Shown: positions 25,949-34,348 of the stretch, one piece after another
Position numbering within the stretch: the stretch's first letter is position 1
How the letters are laid out: each line of letters begins with the position of its first letter
Assembly: GCA_041905525.1 (NCBI GenBank)
Contig: JAYRKY010000009.1
Location: 1 to 64,000, forward strand
Length of the DNA stretch: 64,000 nucleotides
Origin: SHVO01 sp041905525
Lineage (GTDB): Bacteria > Pseudomonadota > Alphaproteobacteria > Rhodospirillales > Rhodospirillaceae
Direction: 5' to 3'
Made by a program: the position numbers and the translations under genes
The notes under the pieces: model-generated
Databases searched by the model: none
What the model was told of the DNA's origin: nothing
The model's input: only the letters and a program-made list of their open reading frames with translations

Positions 25949-26768
25949 CGGCGAAATTCTTGCGAGCGCGGCGGAAGAAGGCGAGGCCAAGGCAGGCGAT
26001 CAGCCAAGCGACGGCGAAATAACCGGCGAGGCCCGGCCAGTCCGGTGCGCGGCCCTCAAGCAATACGCCGCGCGCCTCGACCACGATAAAGCTGATCGGA
26101 TTGAACATCAGCACGGTCTGCAGGCCCGGGGACAGCCGCTCAATGGGATAAAACACCGGCGACAGGAAGAGGGCGCCCGTCATCAGCAATCCCACGATAT
26201 GCATGAGGTCGCGGAAATAGACGCCGATTCCCGCGAGCAGCCAGGCAAGCCCTGTCAGGAGCAGCGCCAGCGGTAGGACCACCACGGGAAAGAAGGCGAT
26301 GGTTGCATGCACCGGCGCTCCCACAGCGAGTAGCGCCGCGACGAGAACGAAGGTGCTGATGAGACAATGGAAGAGCGACGTGCCGACCACCACCGCCGGA
26401 ATTACTTCCAGCGGGAAGACGGACTTCTTCACAAGGTTCGTCTGTTCCACCACCGAGTTGGGCGATTGGGTGATCACCTCGGCCATCAGCCAGAACACGA
26501 TCAGGCCCGCGAAAAGGCGCAAGGTGAAAGCCGTCGTATCGCCGTCGCCGTTGGACGACGGCATCACCACCCCGAACACGAAGGTGTAGATCGCCAGGGT
26601 CGCGAGCGGGATTACCATGGTCCACAAGAAGCCGAGGCTGCTCATGCGATAGCGCCGAGAGATCGCGCGCACGAGAAACTGACGCAAGGCCACCCGCTGC
26701 CGGACCAGCACGGCAATCGGGATGATCAGGTCGCTCGGGCGGTCGAGGTGCGTCGTATGTGAGCTCAT
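25938..26768 (-). CDS. wzm: Polysaccharide ABC exporter permease, Wzm type
   Basis: The 276-residue protein has six hydrophobic helices in the ABC-2 arrangement. It includes the usual YRRSxLG-like entry (ISRRYRMSSLGFLWTM) and the conserved C-terminal MFNPISFIVVEARGVLLEG. Together with Wzt it forms the exporter. The ATG at 26768 gives the standard N terminus; the longer frame upstream lies in the neighbouring glycosyltransferase gene. Order GT2-wzm-wzt suggests one transcript starting upstream of 30843. Confidence 0.9.
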   Translation of the reverse strand: MSSHTTHLDRPSDLIIPIAVLVRQRVALRQFLVRAISRRYRMSSLGFLWTMVIPLATLAIYTFVFGVVMPSSNGDGDTTAFTLRLFAGLIVFWLMAEVITQSPNSVVEQTNLVKKSVFPLEVIPAVVVGTSLFHCLISTFVLVAALLAVGAPVHATIAFFPVVVLPLALLLTGLAWLLAGIGVYFRDLMHIVGLLMTGALFLSPVFYPIERLSPGLQTVLMFNPISFIVVEARGVLLEGRAPDWPGLAGYFAVAWLIACLGLAFFRRARKNFADVL

Positions 26769-26776
26769 GGGCGCGG

Positions 26777-27652
26777 CTACATCCGGCCCGGCAAGCGATC
26801 GAGCACCTGACGGATGGTGCGCGGCTGTTGCGGATCGCGCAGGCCCAGGGATTTCTGAACGACCGGCGTTACAATGGTGCCGCGCCGGCGCGTCTCGATG
26901 GCGGTCTTCACCTCGCGCATGAAGCGGGCGCGGGCCTCGCCGGTAAGGCCGCCGCTGACCGGCACCGTATTGCTGCCGTCGGTCTTGTAATAGTAGTCGC
27001 CGATATCGGTTTCGATCAGTGCGAAGTCCGAGAGGAAGGTTGCGCAGATGCGCAGCAGCACGTCGTAGTCTTCCTCCATGGTCAGGGAGGTGACGAAGTC
27101 GAGCATGCCCGGCGGGCACTGCGACCGATCGATCACATAGCTATGCAATGGGCAGAAGTTGTTGTGGAACAGATCCAAGAGATCCGATCCGCTAAAGGGC
27201 GGAATGACGCGCTCCTTCGTGTAGAAGAACTCATTGTACACATCGACCCGCATGACGCGGACCTTGGCGAAGGCGATGGCCGCGCCGGTGTCCTTGAGCC
27301 GCCCGATCATCATCTCGTAGGCTTCGGGATATAGGACATCGTCGTAATCAAGGAAGGCGAGATACTTTCCCGTCGCCGCCTGGACGCCGAGATTGAGCAG
27401 CACCGAGCGGGCGTCCGCCGGCTCGGGGTCGGTCAAATTGACGATGGCAAGCTGCGGCGCGTCGCGGCCCTCGAGAAGGGGTCCCAAAGCCTGTTCCACG
27501 GCTTCGATCTGGTGCCCGTTGAAACGCTGCAGCACCAGCACGATGCGCAGCGGACGGTAGGTTTGACCCACGAGCGAAAAGACGCAGCGCTTCAGCTCCG
27601 AAATGCGGCTCGGGTCGTGGAAGCGGACAACGGTATCGATTTGTTCGGACAT
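26777..27652 (-). CDS. GT2-like glycosyltransferase
   Basis: The 291-residue product opens with a GT-A fold (VVRFHDPSRISELKRCVFSLVGQTY) and has the metal/nucleotide motif LAFLDYDDVLYPEAYE. It probably adds a sugar to the chain exported by Wzm/Wzt. The ATG at 27652 lies 2 bases after the stop of the large upstream fusion gene. The longer frame into that gene is rejected. Acceptor and donor cannot be told. Confidence 0.8.
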   Translation of the reverse strand: MSEQIDTVVRFHDPSRISELKRCVFSLVGQTYRPLRIVLVLQRFNGHQIEAVEQALGPLLEGRDAPQLAIVNLTDPEPADARSVLLNLGVQAATGKYLAFLDYDDVLYPEAYEMMIGRLKDTGAAIAFAKVRVMRVDVYNEFFYTKERVIPPFSGSDLLDLFHNNFCPLHSYVIDRSQCPPGMLDFVTSLTMEEDYDVLLRICATFLSDFALIETDIGDYYYKTDGSNTVPVSGGLTGEARARFMREVKTAIETRRRGTIVTPVVQKSLGLRDPQQPRTIRQVLDRLPGRM

Positions 27653-27654
27653 GG

Positions 27655-30600
27655 CTACCAGCGCATCTCGGCGAACGTGAAGTGGTGCTTGAAGTCGGCC
27701 AGACGCCGCCAATCGGCAAGGACGGGCCCCGGCTGCTCGGCGGGCGGTTTGCCGCCCATATCCTCCAGCTCGCCGATCAGCATCGCCTCGAAGTCGGCGT
27801 TGCCCCATTTGCGCGCGAGGATGATGCCGGAGCTGTAGATCATTTTGAGGACCCGCGGGTCGGGTTCGCGATTGGTGACTTCATGCAGGAACAAGGCGCG
27901 CGGGCAAATCCGCACAGCGAAGCCAAGCGCCTTGGCCCGCCAGGACAGGTCGACATCCTCGCAATACATGAAGAACGTCTCGTCGAACCCTTTGCCGGCG
28001 TCGTAGAGCGCGCGTGGAATGACCAGGCAGGCCCCGGACGCCCACGGTGTCTCGAAGGTGTAGGGATCGTAGGCCTTGGGGTGCTCGGCGGGAAACTGCA
28101 TGGCTTCGATCAGAGCGCGGTTGCCGTGCGCGCGCATCATCTGCATGAGATTGATGATCGCGTCCGGATGGAACGCTCCGTCCGGATTGGTGGCGATATA
28201 GAAGTCGCCGCCCGCCGCGAACCAGTCCGCCATAAGCTTATTGTGCGCGGCGCCGAAACCGATATTCCCGGCCGACGGCAAGTAATGCACGAGATCGCCG
28301 CCGACCCCAGCTTCGCGCAGCAGAATCTCTGACGCGGTCCCATTGTCGATGAGGTTGATCCGTCCGGCCTGAATGAGACCGGCGCGCTGCAGGGCATGCC
28401 GCGCACTATCCACAACGCGCCGCAGCTGCGCCGCGGTGTTGTTATAGGTGACGATGCCGATGCAGATCTTGGCGGTGGGATCGACCTCCATATCGCACCC
28501 CAGCGCCTTGTGCTGGAGACAGTCAACGACGGCGCGCGGCGCCAGCACGGGCGTGGGGAACGTCGCGCGTTGCGGCGGCAGGTTCGGGCCCGTCAGCTTC
28601 AGCCCATGTTCGTTGACGAAGGCGCTCAGCGCCGCCGGCGTATCGATGGTCACGATGCACGGCGTCTGCGGATACAGTGCGCGCGGGGCGATCTTCATCC
28701 ATCCAAAGCCGGCGCGTTCGCAGACGTAATAGTAAAGCCGCTCGATCGCGTGGGCGATCGTGCCGTCAATCTGGCCCTTTTCCTCGTCGAAATCCTCAAA
28801 GGTCAGGTTCAAGTCGAGCAGCGGCTTCAAGGCCGCGGACCGCGCCCAGAACATGGACCCGGACGGGAAGTCGGCGGGTTTGTCCATGGACAGCGAATGC
28901 TCGCTCATACGCTGGGCCAGGGCCTCGGCCGCCTTGAAATTCCCGCCCCAATTGATCCAATGGCGCACCGCTTCGAAGTGCTGCGGGGCGATCATGCCGA
29001 TGTCCGACCGGCGCGTGAACGCGTCGAACACGCTGGTCACGATCTCCGGCGAGCCGATCAAGGTTTCCAGCAGCAGGCCGCGCCAATTCGCGAGCGCGCC
29101 GGAATGATCGGAGATCTTGGAGTGAAGATGCAGGACGAACGGGTATCGGTCGTAGACCTCGCGGAATCCCAGCAGCTTCGGTGCAATGTCGCGGCCGCGA
29201 TTTGGCGTGACGCGCACGTCCACGCCGCCCTGCGTCCAGCCCGTGAAGTGGCGCGTGATGATCCCAGCCTTCGCGGCGCTATCGGTCGTGATGAAGAGGT
29301 CGAAGGCGAAGGGGATATTCCGTAAATAGCGTTGAAACTCGGGCGCAAGGTTTTCGTGATAGAGGTGCAGGAATACCGCGAGCTTGGGTGCTTCCACCTC
29401 CGCCGTGGGATACACGAACGGAACGGCGGCGCTGTAGTCGATCTCGATGGCGCGGGCGACTTCCTTCGGCAGGTTTCGCGCGCCTTCGCCCGGAAGCAGC
29501 ATCTGCGCCTGACGCCGCCGCGATTCGAACCATAAGGTGTAGAAACCGGTGTTGCGCACGAAAGGCGCAAACAGGTGCAGCAAGGCGCTCACCATGCGCG
29601 CCTTCACGGACACCGGCAGCGGCGTCGCGCGATAGATGAACCCGCCGACGATGCGGACCGGCCTGCGAACCGTGCGCAGCGACTTGGCGATCATCCGGCT
29701 CGCGAATCTCACCGGTTTGGTGATCCGCCAGCTGAACGAGGTTTGCAGGCGGGAGATCGCGAGGTCTTTGGCTTCAACCTGCGCCTGGAGCGCTTCGGCC
29801 CGATGTTCGTGCGCGCGGATCTGCACGATCATGTTTTCCGTGACGGCCGCGATTTGCGCGTTCAGGGCCTTCGCCTGCGCCTTCATCTGGCGGCCTATAT
29901 CCTTGGCTTCGCTTTCCAGCGCGTTCGCACGGCTTTCCTGCGCCCTCAGAGCCGTCGTCAGTTCATCGACATGTTGTTTCAGTCTGCCGGAGAGGTCCTG
30001 ATTTTCGCGCTCCAGGGCCTCGGCGCGCGCCTTTTGGTCGCGCCACTTCCCGGTCAGATCTTCGCGGACTTGCTGGGATTCGAACTGCGCCTTGAAGGCG
30101 GCGCCGAGCCGCCCATAGGCCTGGCGCACGTCGATCACAGTCTGCGGGTCCTTGGCCGCCTCGAAGAGCGGAAGGATCCCTGGGGGCAGGGTCTTGCCAT
30201 AGCCGAGCACACCGAGCCCGTGGCCGTGGAGGAAATCGAAGCTTGGGAATTTTGCCTTCAGTTCTTCCCAAAGCTTAAAAACCCCGAACCCGCGTTCGCG
30301 CACATTGATGTCGTGGAAGATGATGACGGCGCGGTCGGACAGCTTCGGCAGCCAGCTCTCGTAGTCTTCTTTGACGTCCTCGTAAAAGTGGCGCCCGTCT
30401 ATGTGCAGCAGATCCACCGATCCGTCGGAGAAATGCTGTAGGGCCTCCGCAAAGGTGCAGCGCACCAAACGCGAGAACGAGGCGTAGTGACGTTCGTTGT
30501 GATCGTGGACGCGGCGATAGATGTCTTCGCCGTAAAAGCCAGCGTGTTCGTCGCCCTGCCATGTATCGACGGCATAGCAGCGCGTCGGAAGCCCAAGCGC

Positions 30601-30843
30601 CTTCACCGTCTGGCACATGGCGAAATAGGAGTAGCCGCCGTGGGTGCCCAGTTCGACAAGGCTGCGCGGGCGCACGGCTTCGATCAGCCAGAACGCGAAA
30701 GCGCCATGGTCGAGCCACGCCGACTCCTCGAGGTAGAGGGGCGACCAAAAGGACGACAGCGAGAGAAGAGCGCGCAAATGATTGGCGCGCTCGGTCTCGC
30801 TGTCCGAAGGTGTCTGGCGCGCCAGAGTGCCGGCGAGATCCAT
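27655..30843 (-). CDS. Methyltransferase / coiled coil / rhamnan-synthesis F / GT2 fusion protein
   Basis: This 1062-residue protein combines four parts. Residues 1-230 form a class I methyltransferase (LVELGTHGGYSYFA at 62-75, LLHIDGRHFYEDVKEDYE). Residues about 260-370 are a charged coiled coil. Residues about 460-730 match the rhamnan synthesis protein F (RgpF) domain (FLHLYHENLAPEF, PNRGRDIAP, HLHSKISDHS). Residues about 775-1020 are a GT2 domain (CIGIVTYNNTAAQL, GNIGFGAAHN, FDETFFMYCEDVDLSWR). It could both extend a rhamnose-containing chain and cap it by methylation, with the coiled coil acting as a molecular ruler as in WbdD. That role is inferred from domain order and the neighbouring Wzt with binding domain. 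Confidence 0.8.
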   Translation of the reverse strand: MDLAGTLARQTPSDSETERANHLRALLSLSSFWSPLYLEESAWLDHGAFAFWLIEAVRPRSLVELGTHGGYSYFAMCQTVKALGLPTRCYAVDTWQGDEHAGFYGEDIYRRVHDHNERHYASFSRLVRCTFAEALQHFSDGSVDLLHIDGRHFYEDVKEDYESWLPKLSDRAVIIFHDINVRERGFGVFKLWEELKAKFPSFDFLHGHGLGVLGYGKTLPPGILPLFEAAKDPQTVIDVRQAYGRLGAAFKAQFESQQVREDLTGKWRDQKARAEALERENQDLSGRLKQHVDELTTALRAQESRANALESEAKDIGRQMKAQAKALNAQIAAVTENMIVQIRAHEHRAEALQAQVEAKDLAISRLQTSFSWRITKPVRFASRMIAKSLRTVRRPVRIVGGFIYRATPLPVSVKARMVSALLHLFAPFVRNTGFYTLWFESRRRQAQMLLPGEGARNLPKEVARAIEIDYSAAVPFVYPTAEVEAPKLAVFLHLYHENLAPEFQRYLRNIPFAFDLFITTDSAAKAGIITRHFTGWTQGGVDVRVTPNRGRDIAPKLLGFREVYDRYPFVLHLHSKISDHSGALANWRGLLLETLIGSPEIVTSVFDAFTRRSDIGMIAPQHFEAVRHWINWGGNFKAAEALAQRMSEHSLSMDKPADFPSGSMFWARSAALKPLLDLNLTFEDFDEEKGQIDGTIAHAIERLYYYVCERAGFGWMKIAPRALYPQTPCIVTIDTPAALSAFVNEHGLKLTGPNLPPQRATFPTPVLAPRAVVDCLQHKALGCDMEVDPTAKICIGIVTYNNTAAQLRRVVDSARHALQRAGLIQAGRINLIDNGTASEILLREAGVGGDLVHYLPSAGNIGFGAAHNKLMADWFAAGGDFYIATNPDGAFHPDAIINLMQMMRAHGNRALIEAMQFPAEHPKAYDPYTFETPWASGACLVIPRALYDAGKGFDETFFMYCEDVDLSWRAKALGFAVRICPRALFLHEVTNREPDPRVLKMIYSSGIILARKWGNADFEAMLIGELEDMGGKPPAEQPGPVLADWRRLADFKHHFTFAEMRW

Positions 30844-30957
30844 ATCCGGGCTTTGACCTTGAAAATGAACGAAATCGTTAGAGGGATGTGTACTTAAAAT
30901 AGGCCGCCGCTGTCACCTGGAATAGGGGACTCGAGGCCCGCTTTCGCGTTGATTGGC

Positions 30958-31383
30958 CTAGGTTTTTGGCTTTACTGGGGCAAAGCTGAAATGCTTATGA
31001 CCCAGATAGCTTGTGAACACGGGGATTATCACCCCGATCACGTGGGCGACCTCCTCGGGATGCCAGCCAAACCCCACCCGGGGGAAGACGTATTCCGCAA
31101 GGCCCACCGACACCACCCATACCTGGGCCGCGGCGACGATATTCACAAGCCCGAAGCGGACGTATTCGGCGCCCCGGCTCCGTCCTGTTTCTTCAAAGAC
31201 AAACAGGCGGGACAAGATCCACGCCGTCGTCATGCCGCACAGGTAGGCTGCGATCACCGCCCAGCGGTAGTCGAGGGCCATGGAAAAGAAATAGCGGCTG
31301 ACCACGTTCACGCCCGCGGCAATCCCACCCGTGATCAGAAAACGGGCGAAGCGATGTCCGGCGAGTGTGCGCGCGAGCGTCAT
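30958..31383 (-). CDS. GtrA-family membrane protein (putative lipid-linked sugar flippase)
   Basis: The 141-residue protein has four membrane helices and the GtrA pattern FARFLITGGIAAGVN, then FVFEETGR and HKHFSF at the end. GtrA proteins help translocate polyprenyl-phosphate sugars. Here it is the last gene of an operon that contains a DprE1/DprE2-type arabinose pathway, so it may flip polyprenyl-phosphate-arabinose. It overlaps the upstream oxidoreductase gene by 4 nt. Confidence 0.85.
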   Translation of the reverse strand: MTLARTLAGHRFARFLITGGIAAGVNVVSRYFFSMALDYRWAVIAAYLCGMTTAWILSRLFVFEETGRSRGAEYVRFGLVNIVAAAQVWVVSVGLAEYVFPRVGFGWHPEEVAHVIGVIIPVFTSYLGHKHFSFAPVKPKT

Positions 31384-32660
31384 CGGACCCGGGCCGCCAT
31401 TTCGCGCGCCACGCGCACGCCCTCCGAAATTCCGCGGTCTTCGGGATAGTAAGACGAGGTATCGGCGATCTGCAGGCCGCGGATCTCGCTTTCAATCGGC
31501 GGCACCATCTCCAGGTATCCCGGCGGGCAAATGGGCTGGGCATACTTGAGGCGGCCGAGGGCCGAGGCGACGCGGTCGCTGTCCTTGAGGTCCGGATTGA
31601 TGCGCTGGAGGTAGCCGAAAGACTCCGCGATCAACGCTTCGTCGCTGCGCGCGAATTTCGGGTGCGTGATGGGCATGTAGTACGGCACGTAGACGACAGT
31701 CTCGCCCACGGGCCGCAGGTTCGAGAATTCGACAATGCCGGGAACTTCGATCGCCGGATCGTTGATGTTCAGCCAAAAGTTCTTCGTCACGGATCGTTTC
31801 AGCTTATGCACGACGCATACCACGCCAATGTTCTCAAGGCGCGCGTAGGCCTCGCGAACGGCCGTGGGCAGCCCCGGAATCAGACGCGGCACCAGCGGCA
31901 GGGGCATGGTGGAGATGACATGCGTGAATTCATGCCGCAGACCCCCGGCCGTAAGCCCGCTGACGGCGCCGCTCTCAATGTGCACCTCCGTGACCGGCGT
32001 GCCGAGGTGGATGCGGCCGCCCATCGCCGTGATACGCGCGACCAGCCGCGTCACCAATGTCTCGGATCCGCCCTCGATATATCCCAACTCTTCCTGGAAA
32101 AGATTGCGCCGCGAGGTTCCGACGCGTTTTAGGCGTGTCCACATCCACGCCGCCGACACCTTCCCGCTGTACTCAAAAAACTTGAGCGCGAAGAGCTTGT
32201 CCCACAGCACGTCCCATCCGCGCTGGCCGCACCATTTTTTCAGCCAGTCCTCGGCCGTGACTTTGTCCAACGCGGACCAGTCGCTGCGTTTGGTGGAGAG
32301 AAAGGCCATCAGGCCATAGCGGATTTTCGAAACAAAGCTGAGATGGGGGAATGTCAGCAAGGAGATGGGATCGCCCCAGGGATAGAGCCGGCCATCGTAG
32401 AAATAGCCCATCGAGGTTGGACGCCAGCGCATCGCATCGCCGAGACCCAGCTCTTCCAGCAACTCGAACGTCGGCCGGTCGGCTTTGCAAACGAAGTGAT
32501 AGAAGCGCTCGATGCTCAGTCCATCGAGATCGAAATGAGCCGCCATCCCGCCGGCGACTTTGTCGGCCTCGAAAACCTCGACGTTGTGGCCCGCCTTCGC
32601 GAGGTGATAGGCGGCCGCAAGACCCATGGCGCCGGCGCCGATGACTGCGACCTTCGCCAT
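31380..32660 (-). CDS. FAD-dependent amine-oxidase-type oxidoreductase
   Basis: The 426-residue protein starts with the dinucleotide-binding VAVIGAGAMGLAAAYHLAKAGHNVEVFEA. Features of the UDP-galactopyranose mutase / protoporphyrinogen oxidase superfamily follow (GGMAAHFDLDGLSIERFYHF, LGYIEGGSETL, ADTSSYYPEDRGISEG). The ATG at 32660 shares one base with the upstream epimerase stop. In glycan clusters such proteins often sit next to GtrA and SDR genes, but their substrate is not established. A sugar- or lipid-modifying redox or isomerase role is possible. Confidence 0.75.
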   Translation of the reverse strand: MAKVAVIGAGAMGLAAAYHLAKAGHNVEVFEADKVAGGMAAHFDLDGLSIERFYHFVCKADRPTFELLEELGLGDAMRWRPTSMGYFYDGRLYPWGDPISLLTFPHLSFVSKIRYGLMAFLSTKRSDWSALDKVTAEDWLKKWCGQRGWDVLWDKLFALKFFEYSGKVSAAWMWTRLKRVGTSRRNLFQEELGYIEGGSETLVTRLVARITAMGGRIHLGTPVTEVHIESGAVSGLTAGGLRHEFTHVISTMPLPLVPRLIPGLPTAVREAYARLENIGVVCVVHKLKRSVTKNFWLNINDPAIEVPGIVEFSNLRPVGETVVYVPYYMPITHPKFARSDEALIAESFGYLQRINPDLKDSDRVASALGRLKYAQPICPPGYLEMVPPIESEIRGLQIADTSSYYPEDRGISEGVRVAREMAARVR

Positions 32661-33601
32661 CAGAACTCCAGGACCACGTCGGCATAGCGGCCGGTGAATG
32701 TCTCGCGCACCGCGTCCGGGAACGGTGTGGCCGGAACGCCGAAGATGTCCCACCACGGGATGAGTTCGAACTCTTCCGGGATCACCAGAGCTTCGAGCTG
32801 CTTCGTGGTGAAGGGCGGATCCTTATCGACCAGCGCGTAGATCTTCAGCAGAATCCAAAATAGGGAATAGGGGATGTGGACGATAGCCGCGCGGGCGCCG
32901 GACTCGCGCTTCACCGTTCGAATGATGTCGATATAGTCGACCCGGTCGCGGCCGGTGATGTTGTAGGTGCCGGTCGCCTGCTGTTGAAGGCAGGCGCGAA
33001 TGATGCGGCAAAAATCCAGCACGAACAGCGGCTGACGGAGATAGCGCCCCGATCCGGGGATCGGGAATACCGGAACGCGCTTCATGAAGCGCGACAGCCA
33101 GCCAAGGTGCTTTCGGTCGAACCAGCCGAACATCAAGGTCGGCCGCAGGACCACATGGCGAATGCCGCTTTCGGCGATCACCTTCTCCTGCGCCTTCTTG
33201 CTCTCGGTGTACCAGTCGACGGCTTGCGAGTTCACCACAGACGAGCTGATGTGCACGATATAGGGCACGTGGTGGGTCTTACACGCGTTGACCGCCTGGA
33301 GCGTGGACTCGACGTTATTGCGAAGGAAAGCCTCCTCCACCTCGCCGCCGATCTGCGCCTGCAGCATTACCACCGCGCTGGCGCCCTGAAACGCGTTTTG
33401 CCATGGACCGGCGGCCGCCATATCGGCCTCGATGACATCCAATTCCGGATGAAGCTTGCGCACGACGGCGACATTCGCGGCATGCTTGTCGACGATGACA
33501 AGATTGGTGAATCCCTCGTCCTTCAAAAGCACGACGAGATTCTGTCCGACGAGGCCAGCGCCGCCGAGGAGGACGACTTTATCGGTCTTGTTCAAGCTCA
33601 T
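32660..33601 (-). CDS. NAD-dependent epimerase/dehydratase (extended SDR)
   Basis: The 313-residue protein has the Rossmann motif VVLLGGAGLVGQNL, the serine strand IVHISSSVV and the YxxxK motif in YTESKKAQE, followed by LRPTLMFGWFD. It belongs to the sugar-nucleotide epimerase/dehydratase group. It lies between DprE2 and the FAD enzyme in the same operon, 9 nt after DprE2. The substrate is unknown. It may provide a second sugar or modify the arabinose branch. Confidence 0.8.
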   Translation of the reverse strand: MSLNKTDKVVLLGGAGLVGQNLVVLLKDEGFTNLVIVDKHAANVAVVRKLHPELDVIEADMAAAGPWQNAFQGASAVVMLQAQIGGEVEEAFLRNNVESTLQAVNACKTHHVPYIVHISSSVVNSQAVDWYTESKKAQEKVIAESGIRHVVLRPTLMFGWFDRKHLGWLSRFMKRVPVFPIPGSGRYLRQPLFVLDFCRIIRACLQQQATGTYNITGRDRVDYIDIIRTVKRESGARAAIVHIPYSLFWILLKIYALVDKDPPFTTKQLEALVIPEEFELIPWWDIFGVPATPFPDAVRETFTGRYADVVLEF

Positions 33602-33610
33602 ATCGATGAT

Positions 33611-34348
33611 CTAGAGACGGGTGCGCCGGAAGATGGCGTCGGGCACGGACCGGATGATCAGCATGATCCACCGCCAGAACCACGGCGTATATAGCATCGC
33701 CGCGCCGCGTTCCATGGCCGCTTCGATGTCGGCCGCAACCTGCGCAGGCTCCGCCCAAAGCGGGCCGCCTTTCGCCAGTCCTGCCGTCATCGGCGTATCG
33801 ACGAAGCCGGGTTTAACCAGAGTCACGTTCACACCGTGCCGCGCGAGGCGGTGGCGCAAGCCTTGCACAAAAGCGCCGAGCCCGGCCTTCGCGCTTCCGT
33901 AGACATAATTGCTCTGCCGCCCACGATCCCCCGCGACCGAGCCGATCACGGCGATGGCCCCTTTCCCTTGACCCTCCATTACGGTGGCGATGGATGTCAG
34001 CAGCGAAGCGGCACTTATGAAATTGATCCCGATCTCGCGGGCCATGACCGCCGCGTCGGCTTCGGCGGCTTTCTGATCCGTGAGGGTCCCGTGCGCGACC
34101 AGCACGCGGTCGAATGTGCCGAGCGCGGTCCGGGCCTGTGAAACGAGACTGGCGTGCCGGCTGAGGTCCGCGAGGTCAGCGGCCGCTGTCTCGACCTCCG
34201 CCGCGCCGCGTGCCTTCAAGTCTGCGGCTACGGTTGCAAGACGTTCTGCGTTACGCGCGACCAGGAAGAAGCGGGCGCCCCGCTTCGCGTACCGGCGCGC
34301 CACCGCCTGGGCGATGGCCGATGTCGCCCCGAAAATGAGGATGTTCAT
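33611..34348 (-). CDS. DprE2-like SDR: polyprenyl-P-2-keto-pentose reductase
   Basis: The 245-residue SDR has ILIFGATSAIAQAVARRYAKRGA, VAHGTLTD, IGSVAGDRGRQSNYVYGSAKAG with the YxxxK pair, and KPGFVDTPMTAGL. This matches DprE2, which reduces the 2-keto intermediate made by DprE1 and thereby completes epimerisation of polyprenyl-phosphoryl-ribose to -arabinose. The adjacent DprE1-like gene overlaps it by 4 nt (ATGA). The C-terminal amphipathic helix (FWRWIMLIIRSVPD) may touch the membrane where the lipid substrate sits. Confidence 0.82.
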   Translation of the reverse strand: MNILIFGATSAIAQAVARRYAKRGARFFLVARNAERLATVAADLKARGAAEVETAAADLADLSRHASLVSQARTALGTFDRVLVAHGTLTDQKAAEADAAVMAREIGINFISAASLLTSIATVMEGQGKGAIAVIGSVAGDRGRQSNYVYGSAKAGLGAFVQGLRHRLARHGVNVTLVKPGFVDTPMTAGLAKGGPLWAEPAQVAADIEAAMERGAAMLYTPWFWRWIMLIIRSVPDAIFRRTRL

